A stretch of DNA of 64,000 bases from NCBI GenBank assembly GCA_018398815.1, contig CM031616.1:69524508-69588507 (forward strand), written 5' to 3'. The DNA comes from Conus ventricosus. Its lineage: Eukaryota; Mollusca; Gastropoda; Neogastropoda; Conidae. The translations under genes and the position numbers were made by a program. Of the stretch, positions 38,572 through 49,181 are shown piece after piece; positions within the stretch are counted from its first letter, which is position 1, and the number at the start of each line of letters is the position of its first letter. The notes below the pieces were generated by a model. It was not told the origin of the DNA. It ran no database searches and worked only from the letters and a program-made list of their open reading frames with translations.

Positions 38572-38695
38572 AACATTAGTGAACCGCCAAGAGAGAGGTG
38601 GACAAACGAGTCACAAGACAAAGTGTCCCCCTGTTTTGTCGTGTTTTGTCTTGTGACTCGTTTGTCCACGTCACTCTTGGCGGTTCGCTAACATT
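38572..38695. repeat. Foldback: 51-bp inverted repeat with 22-bp spacer
   Basis: The left arm 38572-38622 and right arm 38645-38695 are about 90% complementary. Their shared core is TTTGTCTTGTGACTCGTTTG. The right arm resembles 58987-59012, so this is part of a dispersed family rather than a local accident. Confidence 0.85.
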
Positions 38696-38884
38696 CATTT
38701 CAGATTTTAGATTTCCGCCTGCAGTCGTCTCACTTTGCCACTAGACCAAACACAGTTTTCTCTGAGAATGGGTTGTCCTGAAACAGGTCAAAGGTCACGC
38801 TTTCTCCAGGTAAACATGGCCGAATAAATGCACAATGCTCCTTTCCAGAGGCAACTAATTTCTGATAAGTGGAGGATCCAATAC

Positions 38885-39345
38885 CAACATATTCATATGA
38901 CTATGGGAGCAATCCTTTGATCTACATGTTCATATGACTATGACAGCAATCCTTTGATGGCAAACTGATCAATATACTCATATGACTATGGGAGCAATCC
39001 TTTGATCTACATGTTCATAAGACTATGACAGCAATTCTTTGATGGCAAACTGATCTACATGTTCCTATGACTATGGGAGCAATCCTTTGATCAACATGTT
39101 CATATGACTATGGCAGCAATTCTTTGATCTACATGTTCATATGACTATGGCAGCAATTCTTTGATCTACATGTTCATATGACTATGGGAGCAATCCTTTG
39201 ATCTACATGTTCATATGACTATGGGAGCAATCCTTTGATGGCAAACTGATCAATATATTCATATGACTATGGCAGCAATCCTTTGATGGCAAACTGATCA
39301 ATATACTCATATGACTATGGGAGCAATCCTTTGATGGCAAACTTA
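38885..39345. repeat. Irregular 37-51-bp tandem array, ~10 copies
   Basis: Units contain CATATGACTATGGGAGCAAT and CCTTTGAT, followed by either CTACATGTT or GGCAAACTGATCAATAT. The two versions give two unit lengths. Confidence 0.9.
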
Positions 39346-39776
39346 TGTGATTCTTCCCTGATCTGATTCTTTCCAGTGTATCTGCTTATGAAAAGGGCAA
39401 ATGCCCTGAAGTAAGAACATCTACCATTCACACTTCCATTTTACAATGAGTGACATGATAACAAACAAAAAAGATGAAATACACAAGTACTTCTGATCGA
39501 ATGTGTTAAGGCCTTTTCTGTAATTTTCAAAATATGGACAAATATTATGTCATGCTAAGTTGACAAGTCCATTTTCATATCATCACTGAGGTAATGTTTG
39601 TATTACCAAGACTGTTAGTTTTATTATAAAAGAAAACAAACAAAACTTGCAACTATCACAGGAACTGCATTAACATGAACCAAATCATCTGACATTTAAA
39701 TCTGGATTGGCCATAGACACTAACACATATGAATTTGAAATAAAACTTCAAAACAAATATATAACAGCACGCTGAG

Positions 39777-39861
39777 AGAGAGCCCAAGAGAGAGAGCGAG
39801 AGACAGAGACAGAGAGAGAGAGAGAGACATGGAAGGAGAGACAGAGAGAGAGACATGGAGG

Positions 39862-39899
<38 letters not shown>

Positions 39900-39910
39900 A
39901 AGGAGAGAGT
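39777..39910. repeat. GA-rich simple repeat
   Basis: AGAGAG runs with GGAGAGACAGAG and ACATGG interruptions. Confidence 0.9.
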
Positions 39911-40035
39911 GTTACTTATTAAGAGAGAGAAAGGAAAGAGTGTTACTTATTAGTCATGTACAGTCATACAGAACTGAAAACTGGGGAGTAGTCAATAGCA
40001 GGAATATTTCATATTTGATGAACACACCATACTTT

Positions 40036-40168
40036 TATGCACACACACACACACACAAACATCACACACACACACCACATTACACCGCACCACACACACA
40101 CACCACACCACACCACACCACACCACACCACACCACACCACACCACACACCACACACACACACACATA
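40036..40168. repeat. CA / ACACC simple repeat
   Basis: A CA dinucleotide run followed by an ACACC pentamer run and a second CA run. It lies next to the donor of the 40180-40272 exon. Confidence 0.9.
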
Positions 40169-40179
40169 CTGTCACTGAC

Positions 40180-40272
40180 CTTGAGGACCCAGGTTCTGTC
40201 CTCTAAACATCGATCCAAAATGCTTGTGCTGACCAGGTCGTCGCTCGTCTGACTTTCTCTCACCATGTACAC
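40180..40272 (-). CDS. Internal exon of an unrecognised minus-strand gene
   Basis: A minus-strand exon of 93 nt (31 codons, phase 0 at both ends). It follows the acceptor GGTGGTTTCAG and ends at the donor CTCAAG|GTCAGT. The peptide begins VYMVRESQTSDDLVS, continues TSILDRCLEDRTW and ends VLK. It has balanced amino-acid use, no low complexity, and good splice borders on both sides, unlike neighbouring open frames. Joined in phase to the exon at 38236-38277 it gives the last 44 residues of a protein. I do not recognise the family. Upstream exons must lie to the right, beyond the retrotransposon or outside the window. Confidence 0.6.
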
Positions 40273-40767
40273 CTGAAACCACCATGACCACAAACTAAAT
40301 ATAAAGAATTTCTGACAACAAAAGTTTTTCACCTGAAACCACCAAGACCACAAACTAAATACAAAGAACTTCTGACAACAACGTTTTTCACCTGAAACTA
40401 CTAACTAAATACAAACAATTTCTGACAACAAAAGTTTTTCACCTGAAAGCATCAAGACCACACACTAAATATACAGAATATCTGACAACAAAGTTTTTCA
40501 CCTGAAACCATCAAGACCACAAACTAAATACAGAGAATTTCTGACAACAACGTTTTTCACCTGAAACCACCAAGACCACAAACTAAATACAGAGAATTTC
40601 TGACAACAAAGTTTTTCACCTGAAACCATCAAGACCACAAACTAAATACAGAGAATTTCTGACAACAAAGTTTTTCCACCTGAAACCATCAAGACCACAA
40701 ACTAAATACAGAGAATTTCTGACAACAAAGTTTTTCACCTGAAACCACCAAGACCACAAACTAAATA
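40273..40767. repeat. 58-60-bp tandem array, ~9 copies, each with an acceptor-like motif
   Basis: Units contain CACCTGAAACCACCAAGACC, ACAAACTAAATACAGAG and TTTCTGACAACAAAG. On the minus strand each unit reads GGTTTCAGGTG, the same as the acceptor used by the adjacent exon. The array starts at the exon border and is cut at 40768 by a hAT-like terminus. Confidence 0.92.
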
Positions 40768-41165
40768 CAGGGTTCCCACTTCCTCACAGGAAAAAATTCA
40801 AGGTTTTTCAAGGGTTTCTAAAGGGATATTTTAATTTTTAAGGGCAAATTTAGCCGTACAGTTGAAAAAAAAAAAGAGTGAATAAATTACCTTACACATG
40901 TAATCCAGCCATCATGATAAGGTGATTACATTCCGTAGTCCACGCTCAATATCATATACAAAAAATAAAAAATGAAGTCTTTACACGAAATTGAGAAATC
41001 AGAAAAAGAAACTTTCAATCTGCTTTCCGGATCAGTATCTGACATGGGATGTCCAGCTGCTCCTGTTTCAAGTCCTTATTCAATGATTCATCAAAAAGCA
41101 TGACATATTCATTAATTCTCTTCCGCAGCTGCAGCCGAGGCCCCCTCGCTGGCACATTTCAGGAG
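40768..41165 (-). mobile_element. hAT-type DNA transposon remnant
   Basis: One end begins CAGGGTTCCCAC (40768), a typical hAT terminal sequence, and it interrupts a tandem repeat unit. On the minus strand at about 41035-41150 a short frame reads NEYVMLFDESLNKDLKQEQL. The DESLN segment is a hallmark of BED-finger hAT transposases. The rest of the protein is absent, so this is an internally deleted, non-autonomous relic. The right border is uncertain. Confidence 0.55.
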
Positions 41166-41370
41166 GGAGCTCAGCAAACTTTACTTTTAAAATACAGCCA
41201 CTGTATGTGTTGTCGTGTGGAAGTGTGTGTGAATGGTTGCGGGCCTGGACTAGCCTAATGCTTGTTCTGGGGCAGGATAGGAGCGGGGGTAATCCCTCTT
41301 GAAAAGGTGAAATGGGTAGCCTTCCTGCAGCTCCACACTCAACTGTTTTTTTTTGTTTGGTTTTGGTTTG
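41166..41370. other. Unique noncoding stretch
   Basis: Between the hAT remnant and the TG tract. No feature recognised. Confidence 0.4.
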
Positions 41371-41502
41371 GTTTGTGTGTGTGTGTGTGTGTCTGTCTGT
41401 TTATGTGTGTGTGTATTGTGTGTGTGTCTGTGTGTGTGTGTGTGTCTCTGTGTGAGTGTGTGTCTGTGTGTGTGTGCATCTTTCTCTCTCTGTGTATGTG
41501 TG
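41371..41502. repeat. (TG)n tract, left flank of the retrotransposon
   Basis: TG runs interrupted by TCTGTC and TCTCTCTC. Its apparent continuation is at 51563, on the other side of the element. Confidence 0.9.
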
Positions 41503-43865
41503 TGTCAGATCTGAGCCTTCCTGTCCTGTCATCGTTACCATGGTCACACGGTCACGAGCTACGCGCATTCGGTTCGACTCTGTCATCAGCAGTCAGTCTG
41601 TGTTGGTGACAGTTTGGGGTTTTACAGCGCGACCGAGTAGTTCAATAGAAGGTTATTTTTTAAACCGGTAGGGATAAATTAGTTTGTGGTTGGGCCTACT
41701 CAACGCCTTTAGTCTATTTTTAGACCAGGAGAAGCGAGTCAGCCGGTTTTCTGACACTGGCCGTGTGGGTGTGTGTGTGGGTTCGTTGTCAGGGGGGTCA
41801 CTCAGGTTTTCTCAACAGGTGGCAGGATTAGAGTACGTCTGCGCACGAATCGGCGTCATGGTGAGTTCTTTTCGGGTTGGCTGGCAAGACTGCAGGAGGT
41901 GTGGTCTGAGGCCAGATAGCTTTTCTTACGGGTGATTTGTTCACCAGAAGATTAGACTAGTGTCTTGTGGCGTATTGCCTAGCTAGTCTAAGTAATCCGT
42001 GTATCCACGTTCTACTGTGTTAGGCGGGAAGAGGTGCCTGCGATACCGGTAGTTGTACTGTTTTAGTGTCAGAATGAAGTGAGTCGAGTATAGTTGTTAA
42101 GTAAACCTCACGGGCCTCAGCTGCGTGAGCGGCTGACAGATCCTGTTGCGGTGTGTCTCGTCTGGTGCGCTGCGAAGTGGCTGTTGTCGGCGCGTGGCGT
42201 TACGTCTGACTGGTTGCTGTTTGAGTGACCCCCCTGGTGTACGACGGGATCCTGTGTCGGGCTGCTGCACATCCTTGCGGAAGCTCCTGTGGGCTTCATC
42301 GAGTGACCTGCTGTCACCTGTCTCCCGAGGTCACGTGTCCTCTCGGGGTCAGGCGGATTACCCGGTCATCCGTCAGGTGGTGACTCGTCTTGCGTCTCTT
42401 CGACCCTATTCCCGCTCCCATTCCGATGCCCTTGACCCTGTCAAGCTGTAACCCGGTTCGTCCTTGGTCCACTCCAGACCGAATGTCCAATTGACCCATC
42501 AACTTCCCCTCCCTTGTCCCTGTCCTTGTCCTCCGCCCTGCGCCGCTGCAGCTTGAGCGTATGCTGGCCACTGTGGGCAGCTGGGGGGCAACTACTCGCC
42601 TGCACCTGGTGGCGACCGGACAGGACTGGGACTGAGCGCGTGGCTTGACCCTTGGGGACTTCGCCAGGAGAGAACTGCGGGGAGGTACTAGTGTTGCGGT
42701 GGAGGGCGTCCAGGACGCTGTGTTGTGTGGCCAGTGGACTTGTGTGGCCGTGGACTTGTGTGGCCAGTGGACTTGTGTGGCCAGTGGTCTGGTGTGGCAA
42801 GGAGCATCGCGGGGCCGACTGTGAGGGTCCAGTGTCTGGTGATGTGATTGGACAGACGTGCGCGTGCAAGTGCTTCGGGCTCACTGAACAGTAGTGAGGA
42901 ACAGCACGAACGGGACACTCAGGTGATAGTGTTGGGGGTCGTGGACGGTGGTGAGTCGTGTGAAAACCTGTGTACTGTGTAAAATGTTTCTCATGAAATA
43001 ATTAATAGTTTGGTCAGCGTGGTTGTTGGCCTGGGTATGTTCCATGCTGCTGGGGTCTATTGAAGTTCTTTGCAAGGGTTGACGTTGACACTGTATGATA
43101 TTCATTGTATTGATGATGTGTGTCATGTGCCCTATGACCCATGTGGTGTTTCCAGGTGCGGAGGCCATTGAAGTTCCTTTCAGGGGTTGAGTTTGGCACT
43201 GTGCGTATGCATTGTGCTGATGATATGTGTCAAGTGCCGTAATATGTTTCTCATGAAATAATTAGTAGTTTGGCCAGAGTGGTCGTTGACACGGCGTGGT
43301 ATTCATGTATTGGTGATACGTGTCATGTGCCCTATGACCCATGTGGTGTCTCCAGGTGCTGGAGGCCATTGAAGTTCCTTTCAGGGGTTGACGTTGGCAC
43401 CGTGCTGTATTCATTGTATTGATGATACGTGTCATGTGCCCCATAGCCTAGGTAGTGTCTGGGGTTCATTGAAGTTCCTTTCGGGGGTTGTACTTTGGCA
43501 CTGTGTTATTTACATTGGATTGATGATATGTGTCATGTGCCCCATGACCTAGGTAGTGTTGCTAGGTACTGCCGGCTGCAGGGGATGGAGCTGGTGTCAG
43601 GTGTGGATGCAGTGTGATTGAGTGCAAATGAGCGAGTGGTTTGGTGGTGGCATGTGTTATTGTGGGGAAAGGGATTGATTAGAGGTGGAAGGTTGTCGTT
43701 TGTTATGGTCGAGGAAAATGTTCATGTCATAGTAACGGTCAATAAATGTTGTGTGAGTGTTAATCTGTGTTCAGCAGTCTTAGATCTGTTTGGAAGCGAC
43801 TAGTTAGGCTGTAAATTCTGTCTGTCATTCTATAGTAATTAGTTCAGGTCTTAGCGAACCTGACA
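41503..43865 (+). repeat. 5' LTR (2.36 kb)
   Basis: Starts TGTCAGATCTGAGCC and ends GCGAACCTGACA, so it has TG..CA-type ends with a 5-bp inverted match (TGTCA/TGACA). It is unusually long. Its 3' third (about 43040-43580) contains five ~110-bp tandem units with CATTGAAGTTCCTTTCAGGG. Confidence 0.93.
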
Positions 43866-43867
43866 TA

Positions 43868-43885
43868 TGGTGGAGATGCGGGTAC
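43868..43885 (+). promoter_or_regulatory. Primer-binding site candidate
   Basis: TGGTGGAGATGCGGGT begins 2 bp after the 5' LTR. TGG matches the complement of a tRNA CCA end. I could not assign the tRNA. Confidence 0.6.
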
Positions 43886-44572
43886 ACAAACGGTTAGTAG
43901 AGTTAGTAGAGGACTAGATTAGCGGGTAATTTGGGATAGGTTAGGTCGGGTGGTTACTGGGGATTGTAGATTTCGCTTCAAACAGTAGTGTTGCAGGATA
44001 AGACTGTGGGTGGTTGGTGGGTGCGTGCCCAGTTGGGTGGCGGCACATAAGACAGTCGTGCATCAAGGCGTGTAAGACCTTTGCGGCCGCTGTTTGATCG
44101 GAAGCGATGTAATTGTGTTGTTGTGTTGATGTGGTGCCTTTAATGTAAATTGACCGTGAAGCGTATGTGGTGTTGGTCTGTGTGTGGGTGCAAGTGTTGG
44201 CTGCTTGTTGGGTTGAATGGTTTCATGTAAGTGATGGATGAGAAGTTATTTGTATTAGGGGTGATGCAATTTCCAGGTGTCGTGGGCTGACGGAGGTTGC
44301 TTAAGAACAATTTCGGTGTTTCATTGATTGTGATTTATGCCAGTCGTTATTGATGAGTTTAGTGATGTGGTTTTTTTTTTTTGTGGTTTTTTTTTTGTTG
44401 CATTGGGATTTGATGCACTTTGATGTGGGACTGGTGTGATAGGGGTTGCAATATCAAGTAGTGAGTTCTTGAGCGCATGACCAGTCAGGGATCAGGTGTG
44501 AGTATTTAGGCCGGGCGTGCTGGCGATAGAGCGTAGTGTATTTGGGCAGTGTAGTTCATTCGCCGTTAGTGT
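43886..44572 (+). other. Retrotransposon leader
   Basis: About 690 bp between the primer-binding site and the first Gag ATG. Expected to carry packaging signals. No frame recognised. Confidence 0.6.
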
Positions 44573-45900
44573 ATGTCCGACGCAGATCTTACGGAGTGTA
44601 GGCGGAGAGCTAGACAGCTGGTGTGCGAACGGTTGAGGAGTCTAAGACCGTTAGAGCATAGGAAAAAGGCTATGGCAGCTAAAGGGAGGAAACGGAGGAG
44701 CAGGTGAAAGATAGGCTTAAGGCTGAAGGAGACAAGTATGGCTTCACGGGTCAGGACCTGGTGGCGTATATGCTCCAGGGGGTCAAGGAGTTCCATGAGA
44801 GACAGGAACGGAAGACTAAGGAGGAAAAGGAAGAGCAGGAGCGGAAGAAGGAAAGGGGAGCGGAAGTAGGATCCGGAAGGAGAAGGAGGCTTTGGAATTA
44901 CAGTTGGTGAAGGATAAGATACAAGCAGAGAAAGACCGCAAGGAGAGGGAAGAAGCTGCGGAAGCGGACCGCCTAGCCAAAGAGCACAGGAAGAGAAGGA
45001 TAGGCGTGCAAAGATTGCGAGAGAGGATGAGGAAATGAGGATGCTGCAGGAGAGGCAGAGGTTTGAGTTTGACAGAGCGGAGGCAGAGAAGAAAGAGAGA
45101 GAGCAGAAGGCACAGCGAGCTGAGCGGAAGCACATAAAGATTGACCCGCTCAAGGATGACGACGACGTTGATGCTTACATCCGTCACTTTGAGAGGGTGG
45201 CCGAGCTGTGTAATTGGAAGAGGGACGTATGGGCCTGCCAGTTGGTCGCTTTACTGCAGGGGAAGGCTCGGGAAGCAGGGGTTGCGGATGCCCGTGGCCG
45301 AGATGGGGAATTATCAGAAGGTCAAGCTGACCCTGCTGCAGTTTTTCCGGTTAGACGCAGATGCATATAGGCGGAAGTTCCGGAATGTGAGAAAGGAGAC
45401 TTCGGAAACTTTCTGTCAGTTGTTGGCCAGAATGCGTTCGATTTCTCGCTGTGGTGCATAGCGGCCGGGAAGGATGAGGGGAAGGTGGAAGATGTTGTCG
45501 ACATGCTGTTGCAGGAACAGTTGTATCAGGGCTTGTCACCAGACCTCCATGTTGAGGTAAAAAGAATGAAACCTAAGACTGCGGATGAGGTTGCTGCTGA
45601 GGCCACCACTGTAGCAGAGGCAAGGCGTTCTGGAAGGGAGGCCCGCAACGAGAAGAAGGGTCTTTCCTTGGAGATGAGCTATGAGAAGAAGGAGAAAGCG
45701 GACAAGCCGATGGACAAGGAGTCGGGACCCACGTCGCAGAAGCCAGAAGGCGGGGCCTTATCCAGGAGGCCAGGGTTGCATGATCGGAAATGTTACAAGT
45801 GTGGTGAGCCAGGCCACATTGCAAAGAACTGCAAGGGTACAGGCAGTGGTGCTCGGGTCAAGGTGGAAGCTCAGAGCGACGAGGGGGTCTCCCAAACTCC
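44573..45900 (+). pseudogene. gag: Gag (capsid and nucleocapsid), frame-interrupted
   Basis: Begins with ATG at 44573 and continues in several frames, with shifts near 44700, 44870, 45020, 45280 and 45455. The order is a basic N-terminus, a Lys/Glu-rich probable coiled coil (44700-45130), then a capsid-type segment (DAYIRHFERVAELCNW) and LLQGKA. A SCAN-like segment follows (about 45366-45610; YRRKFRNVRKE, MLLQEQLYQGL). A single CCHC zinc knuckle (CYKCGEPGHIAKNC) lies at about 45794-45835. Gag assembles the intracellular particle that packages element RNA. The breaks may be assembly errors, because the LTRs show the same indel pattern. Confidence 0.85.
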
Positions 45901-46440
45901 GGCTTTGTGCGTGACTTGCGCACGGAAAGATTTCACTCCTAGGTGTAGGGTCAGAGTGAATGGCACAGAGGTGGAGGGGCTGAGAGACACGGGTGCATAT
46001 TACACCATTGTGGCCGAATATCTAGTCTCGCCTGGACGCCTACACCGAGAGAGCGTGCCGGTAGTTTTGGCCGAGTCCCGGTGTCGGCATAGACTGCCAG
46101 TGGCAAAGGTAAGAATTAGAATCTCCCTTCCTCGTGGGTCAGGTGATGGTTCTTGTGATGAAAAAACCGGTAGAGGATGTGCTCATCGGAAACGTGGCCA
46201 GGGCCGATCTATCAGGAGAGGCTACCAAGGTGCCGGTCTATGCCAATCCGACCTGTGTGGCTGCAGTACAAAACTAGGGCCCAGGCAAAGCGCGCTGCCG
46301 AACCGCCGTCCAGGCTACCGATAAGAGAACAGGTTCTCGATGTGACGCCAGCGAGGATGCGTGAGTTGCAAGAAGGGGATCCCACGCTTGCTGCGGCTCG
46401 ACGTGCTGCTGAACTGGGGAACGTTTTCTTGTAGGTAGGG
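45901..46440 (+). pseudogene. Retropepsin-type aspartic protease region
   Basis: Continues in the same frame as the zinc knuckle. The active-site motif LRDTGAYYTIV has catalytic Asp-Thr-Gly at 45986-45994, preceded by a Cys pair and FTPRCRVRVNG. The enzyme would cleave the Gag-Pol polyprotein. Downstream of about 46140 the frame changes and the C-terminal flap/dimer region is not continuous. The link to integrase (46180-46470) is in other frames. Confidence 0.75.
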
Positions 46441-47650
46441 GTGTGGTGTCCTACCTCGTCAGGGGAGGGTTCTCATGAGGAGGTTCCAGACCCAGGATGA
46501 AACTTTGTCGCAAGTGTGTGTCCCTCAGGATCTGCGCAAGGTGGTGCTTGAGCTAGCTCATGATGTGCCTCTAGCGGGTCATCTGGGTACCCAGAAGACC
46601 AAGCAAAGAGCTCTCCAGCATTTCTACTGGCCCGGAATGTGCCAAGATATTGCCCGTTATTGTAGGTCATGTGTGCGATGCCAGAAGACGACCGACAAAG
46701 GGAGGGTGATTTCCAGTGCCGCTGGTCAGGACGGAAGTGCCAGAGGAGCCGTTCGAGAAGGTGGTGTGGACCTCGTGGGACCCATAATGCCGATGTCAAG
46801 TCAGGGAAACCGGTTTGTGCTGGTAATGGTTGACTACGCGACCAGATACCTGAGGCCGTAGCCCTCCGAAATATTGACACTGTCACTGTGGCTGAGGCAC
46901 TGTTTACAATGTGGACGCGCACAGGTATTCCCGAGAGGTGCTGTCAGACAGGGGCACACAGTTCACCAGCGCCATGATGGGGGAGGTGCATCGACTTCTC
47001 GCAGTCAAGGACTGCACACTACGCCTTACCACGCTCAATGCAATGGCCTCGTGGAAAGGTTTAACGGCACCCTTAAGAAGATGATCAAGCGTTTGGCTAT
47101 GGAACAGCCCAGAGAGTGGGATCGCTGGATCCCTGCGGCGTTGTTTGCCTACCGGGAGGTACCCCAGGCAAGCACAGGCTTCTCGCCGTTTGAGCTCCTG
47201 TACGGAGGAAGGTTCGGGGGCCCCTGAGATTGCTGAAGGAGATCTGGACGCGGCCAGATCAGCCAGAGGTGCGCACCGCTGCCGAGTATGTGGTTGACTT
47301 GCGGAACCGTATTGCTGACTCTTGTGAGATGGCGAGGGAAGCCCTGAGTCAAGCGAGCAAACAGCAGAAGAGACAGTATGATGCCAAGGCTAGGAAGCGC
47401 GAGTTCATGCCAGGAGACCGAGTCTTGGTGCTCAGACCTACCAAGCAGAACAAGCTGGAACTCATGTGGAAGGGACCTTACTCCGTGCTCGAAAGACGTG
47501 GGGAAGTAGACTACAAGGTACAGCTCGAGCGCGAGACTAAGTTATTTCACGCCAACCTCCTGAAGAAGTTTGTGGAGAGAGAGAGAGATGTACCAAGGAG
47601 GCGAGGGTTTCTGTGAGAGCAGTGGTTATCCAGGAAGTGGAGGAGGAGGA
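46441..47650 (+). pseudogene. Integrase, frame-interrupted
   Basis: An N-terminal HHCC zinc module (ELAHDVPLAGH, then CRSCVRCQK, about 46540-46690) is followed by a DDE core. The core carries VDLVGP (first Asp, near 46765), the second Asp in a shifted frame near 46945, and GLVERFNGTLKK with the catalytic Glu near 47055. The C-terminal GPY/F module (LMWKGPYSVLERR) lies at about 47460-47500, ending FHANLLKKF. Frame changes occur near 46850-46930 and around 47225. Its position before RT is the key oddity of the element. It would join the cDNA to host DNA. Confidence 0.88.
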
Positions 47651-47671
47651 TGTCACGATGGTGACCAGTAA

Positions 47672-48529
47672 GGACATCCCTGTGATCCCGTTGAAGCGAC
47701 CGAGGGTGCTGCTGAGGTGAAGTTGGGAACTCGTGACCCCGCGTTTGCGGCGCGACTGAGGTCGCTGGCAGAGGAGTTTGCTGACGTTCTCACTGACCTA
47801 CCGAAGCGTACCAGTTTGGAGGTGTGCCACATCAAGCTCACGGATGGTCGACCCATTAGGTCTAGAGCTTACCCCATTCCTTACGCGCAGAGGGACACGA
47901 TCAAGGCGGAAATTGAGGCCATGTTGAGGATGGGGGTGATCGAACCATCCACATCGCCCTACGCCTCACCAATTGTTCTGGTCAAAAAGAAGGACGGGAA
48001 AATAAGGTTCTGCGTGGATTACCGCAAGCTCAATAAGGTGGTTGAGTTCGACTCGGAACCTATGCCGGACATCGAGTTTCTGTTTGCTAAGTTAGGTGAG
48101 AAGCAAGTACTCAGCAAGATAGATTTAGCCAAGGGTTATTGGCAGATACCTGTGGCTGAGGAGGACCGCCCCAAGACAGCGTTTGTTACACCGCAGGGTT
48201 GCTACCAGTGGAAGGTCATGCCGTTCGGGTTGTGCACGTCCGGGGCATTTTTTTCAAGGATGATGAGGAAGCTGTTGTTACCGTTGGGATCTGACCAGGT
48301 TGACAACTTTATTGACGACATCCTCGTAGCGACTGAGACCCAGGAGGAGCATCTGGAGGTGCTGCGACATCTGTTCAGGAGACTCAGAGAGTGCTCGATT
48401 GCGGCAAAACCATCCAAGTGCGAGTTGGGGTGCCAGGAGGTCGAGTACCTGGGTCACAAGGTGGGGCAAGGCTGTATTTCTCCCGTGGAGGACAAGATGG
48501 CCAGGATCCCGGGATGCACCAAGGCCTGA
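47672..48529 (+). CDS. Reverse transcriptase domain
   Basis: Open frame of 286 codons without interruption from just after a TAA at 47669 to 48529. It contains the Ty3/gypsy RT landmarks in order: GVIEPSTSPYASPIVLVKKK, RFCVDYRKLN, LSKIDLAKGYWQIPV, KTAFVTP, MPFGLCTSGAFFSRMM, and the catalytic box FIDDILVAT (Asp pair at 48314-48319). F at the first position of the YxDD-type box is an accepted variant. After EVEYLGH the frame shifts near 48500. The domain copies element RNA into DNA. It lies after integrase rather than before it. Confidence 0.92.
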   Translation, partial: GHPCDPVEATEGAAEVKLGTRDPAFAARLRSLAEEFADVLTDLPKRTSLEVCHIKLTDGRPIRSRAYPIPYAQRDTIKAEIEAMLRMGVIEPSTSPYASPIVLVKKKDGKIRFCVDYRKLNKVVEFDSEPMPDIEFLFAKLGEKQVLSKIDLAKGYWQIPVAEEDRPKTAFVTPQGCYQWKVMPFGLCTSGAFFSRMMRKLLLPLGSDQVDNFIDDILVATETQEEHLEVLRHLFRRLRECSIAAKPSKCELGCQEVEYLGHKVGQGCISPVEDKMARIPGCTKA

Positions 48530-49100
48530 GACGAAGAAGGGGGTGCGAAGTTTCCTGGGTTGGTGGGCTACTATCGCCGTTTTGTGTCTCGTTTTGCTGA
48601 GATTGCTCTGCCATTGACCAACCTGACAAAGGGTGGCGAGCCCAGAAGGGTGCGTTGGACGCCTGAGTGCGAGGAGGCATTCACTATGCTCAAAGCAAAG
48701 TTTTGTACCCTCCAGTATGCAGGTTACCTATCCAGGAGGTGGCTTCATCCTACAGACTGACGCATCGGACACAGGAATTGGGGCTATTCTCCTGCAGGAG
48801 CAGCATGGAGGAGTGCATCCTGTAGCTTGTGCGAGCAAGAAGCTGCTTCCAGCCGAACGGAATTACCCTGTCATCGAGAAAGAGTGTCTTGCTCTTGTCT
48901 GGGGTGTTGACAAGTTCCGTCACTACCTGTATGGTACGCCGTTCGTGGTTCAGGTAGACCACTCACCGTTGCAGTACCTAGAGCGAGTCAGATCAGCAAG
49001 TGGAAGAGTCACTAGGTGGGCACTCCAGCTTCAGCCAACCAGTTTCGGGTGGAAGCTATTCCCGGAAGCAGGAATGAGGCAGCTGATTTCCTGAGTAGGC
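48530..49100 (+). pseudogene. RT connection and RNase H, frame-interrupted
   Basis: The connection motif GYYRRFVSRF (about 48565) and the WTPECEEAF segment are in one frame, and the RNase H catalytic region is in another from about 48735. The RNase H region has TDASDTGIGAILLQ (first Asp), NYPVIEKECLALVWGV (Glu) and VQVDHSPLQYL (Asp). RNase H degrades the RNA strand of the hybrid during reverse transcription. Frame change near 48735; the last frame ends at about 49094. Confidence 0.88.
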
Positions 49101-49167
49101 TGTGAACGTACGGTTGACACTCCACTGCCTGCGTTCTATGTGTGTCAGATTAAACGTAGAGTTGAAT

Positions 49168-49181
49168 CTTGGGGGAGGGTG
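49168..49181 (+). promoter_or_regulatory. Polypurine tract
   Basis: CTTGGGGGAGGGTG directly before the 3' LTR, in the position that primes plus-strand synthesis. Confidence 0.8.

Larger units (their letters stand above)
38278..40179 (-). other. Intron of the minus-strand gene, repeat-rich
   Basis: Bounded by the donor AAG|GTCAGT (minus) and the acceptor at 38278-38279. Holds an inverted repeat, a ~37-51-bp array, and GA and CA simple repeats. Confidence 0.5.

Noticed and set aside
41094..41165. Plus-strand frame AEAPSLAHFRRELSKLYF resembling a LINE ORF2 C-terminus
   Set aside because: The minus strand over the same bases and its neighbour carries the hAT DESLN block and lies within a hAT terminus, which explains the sequence better.
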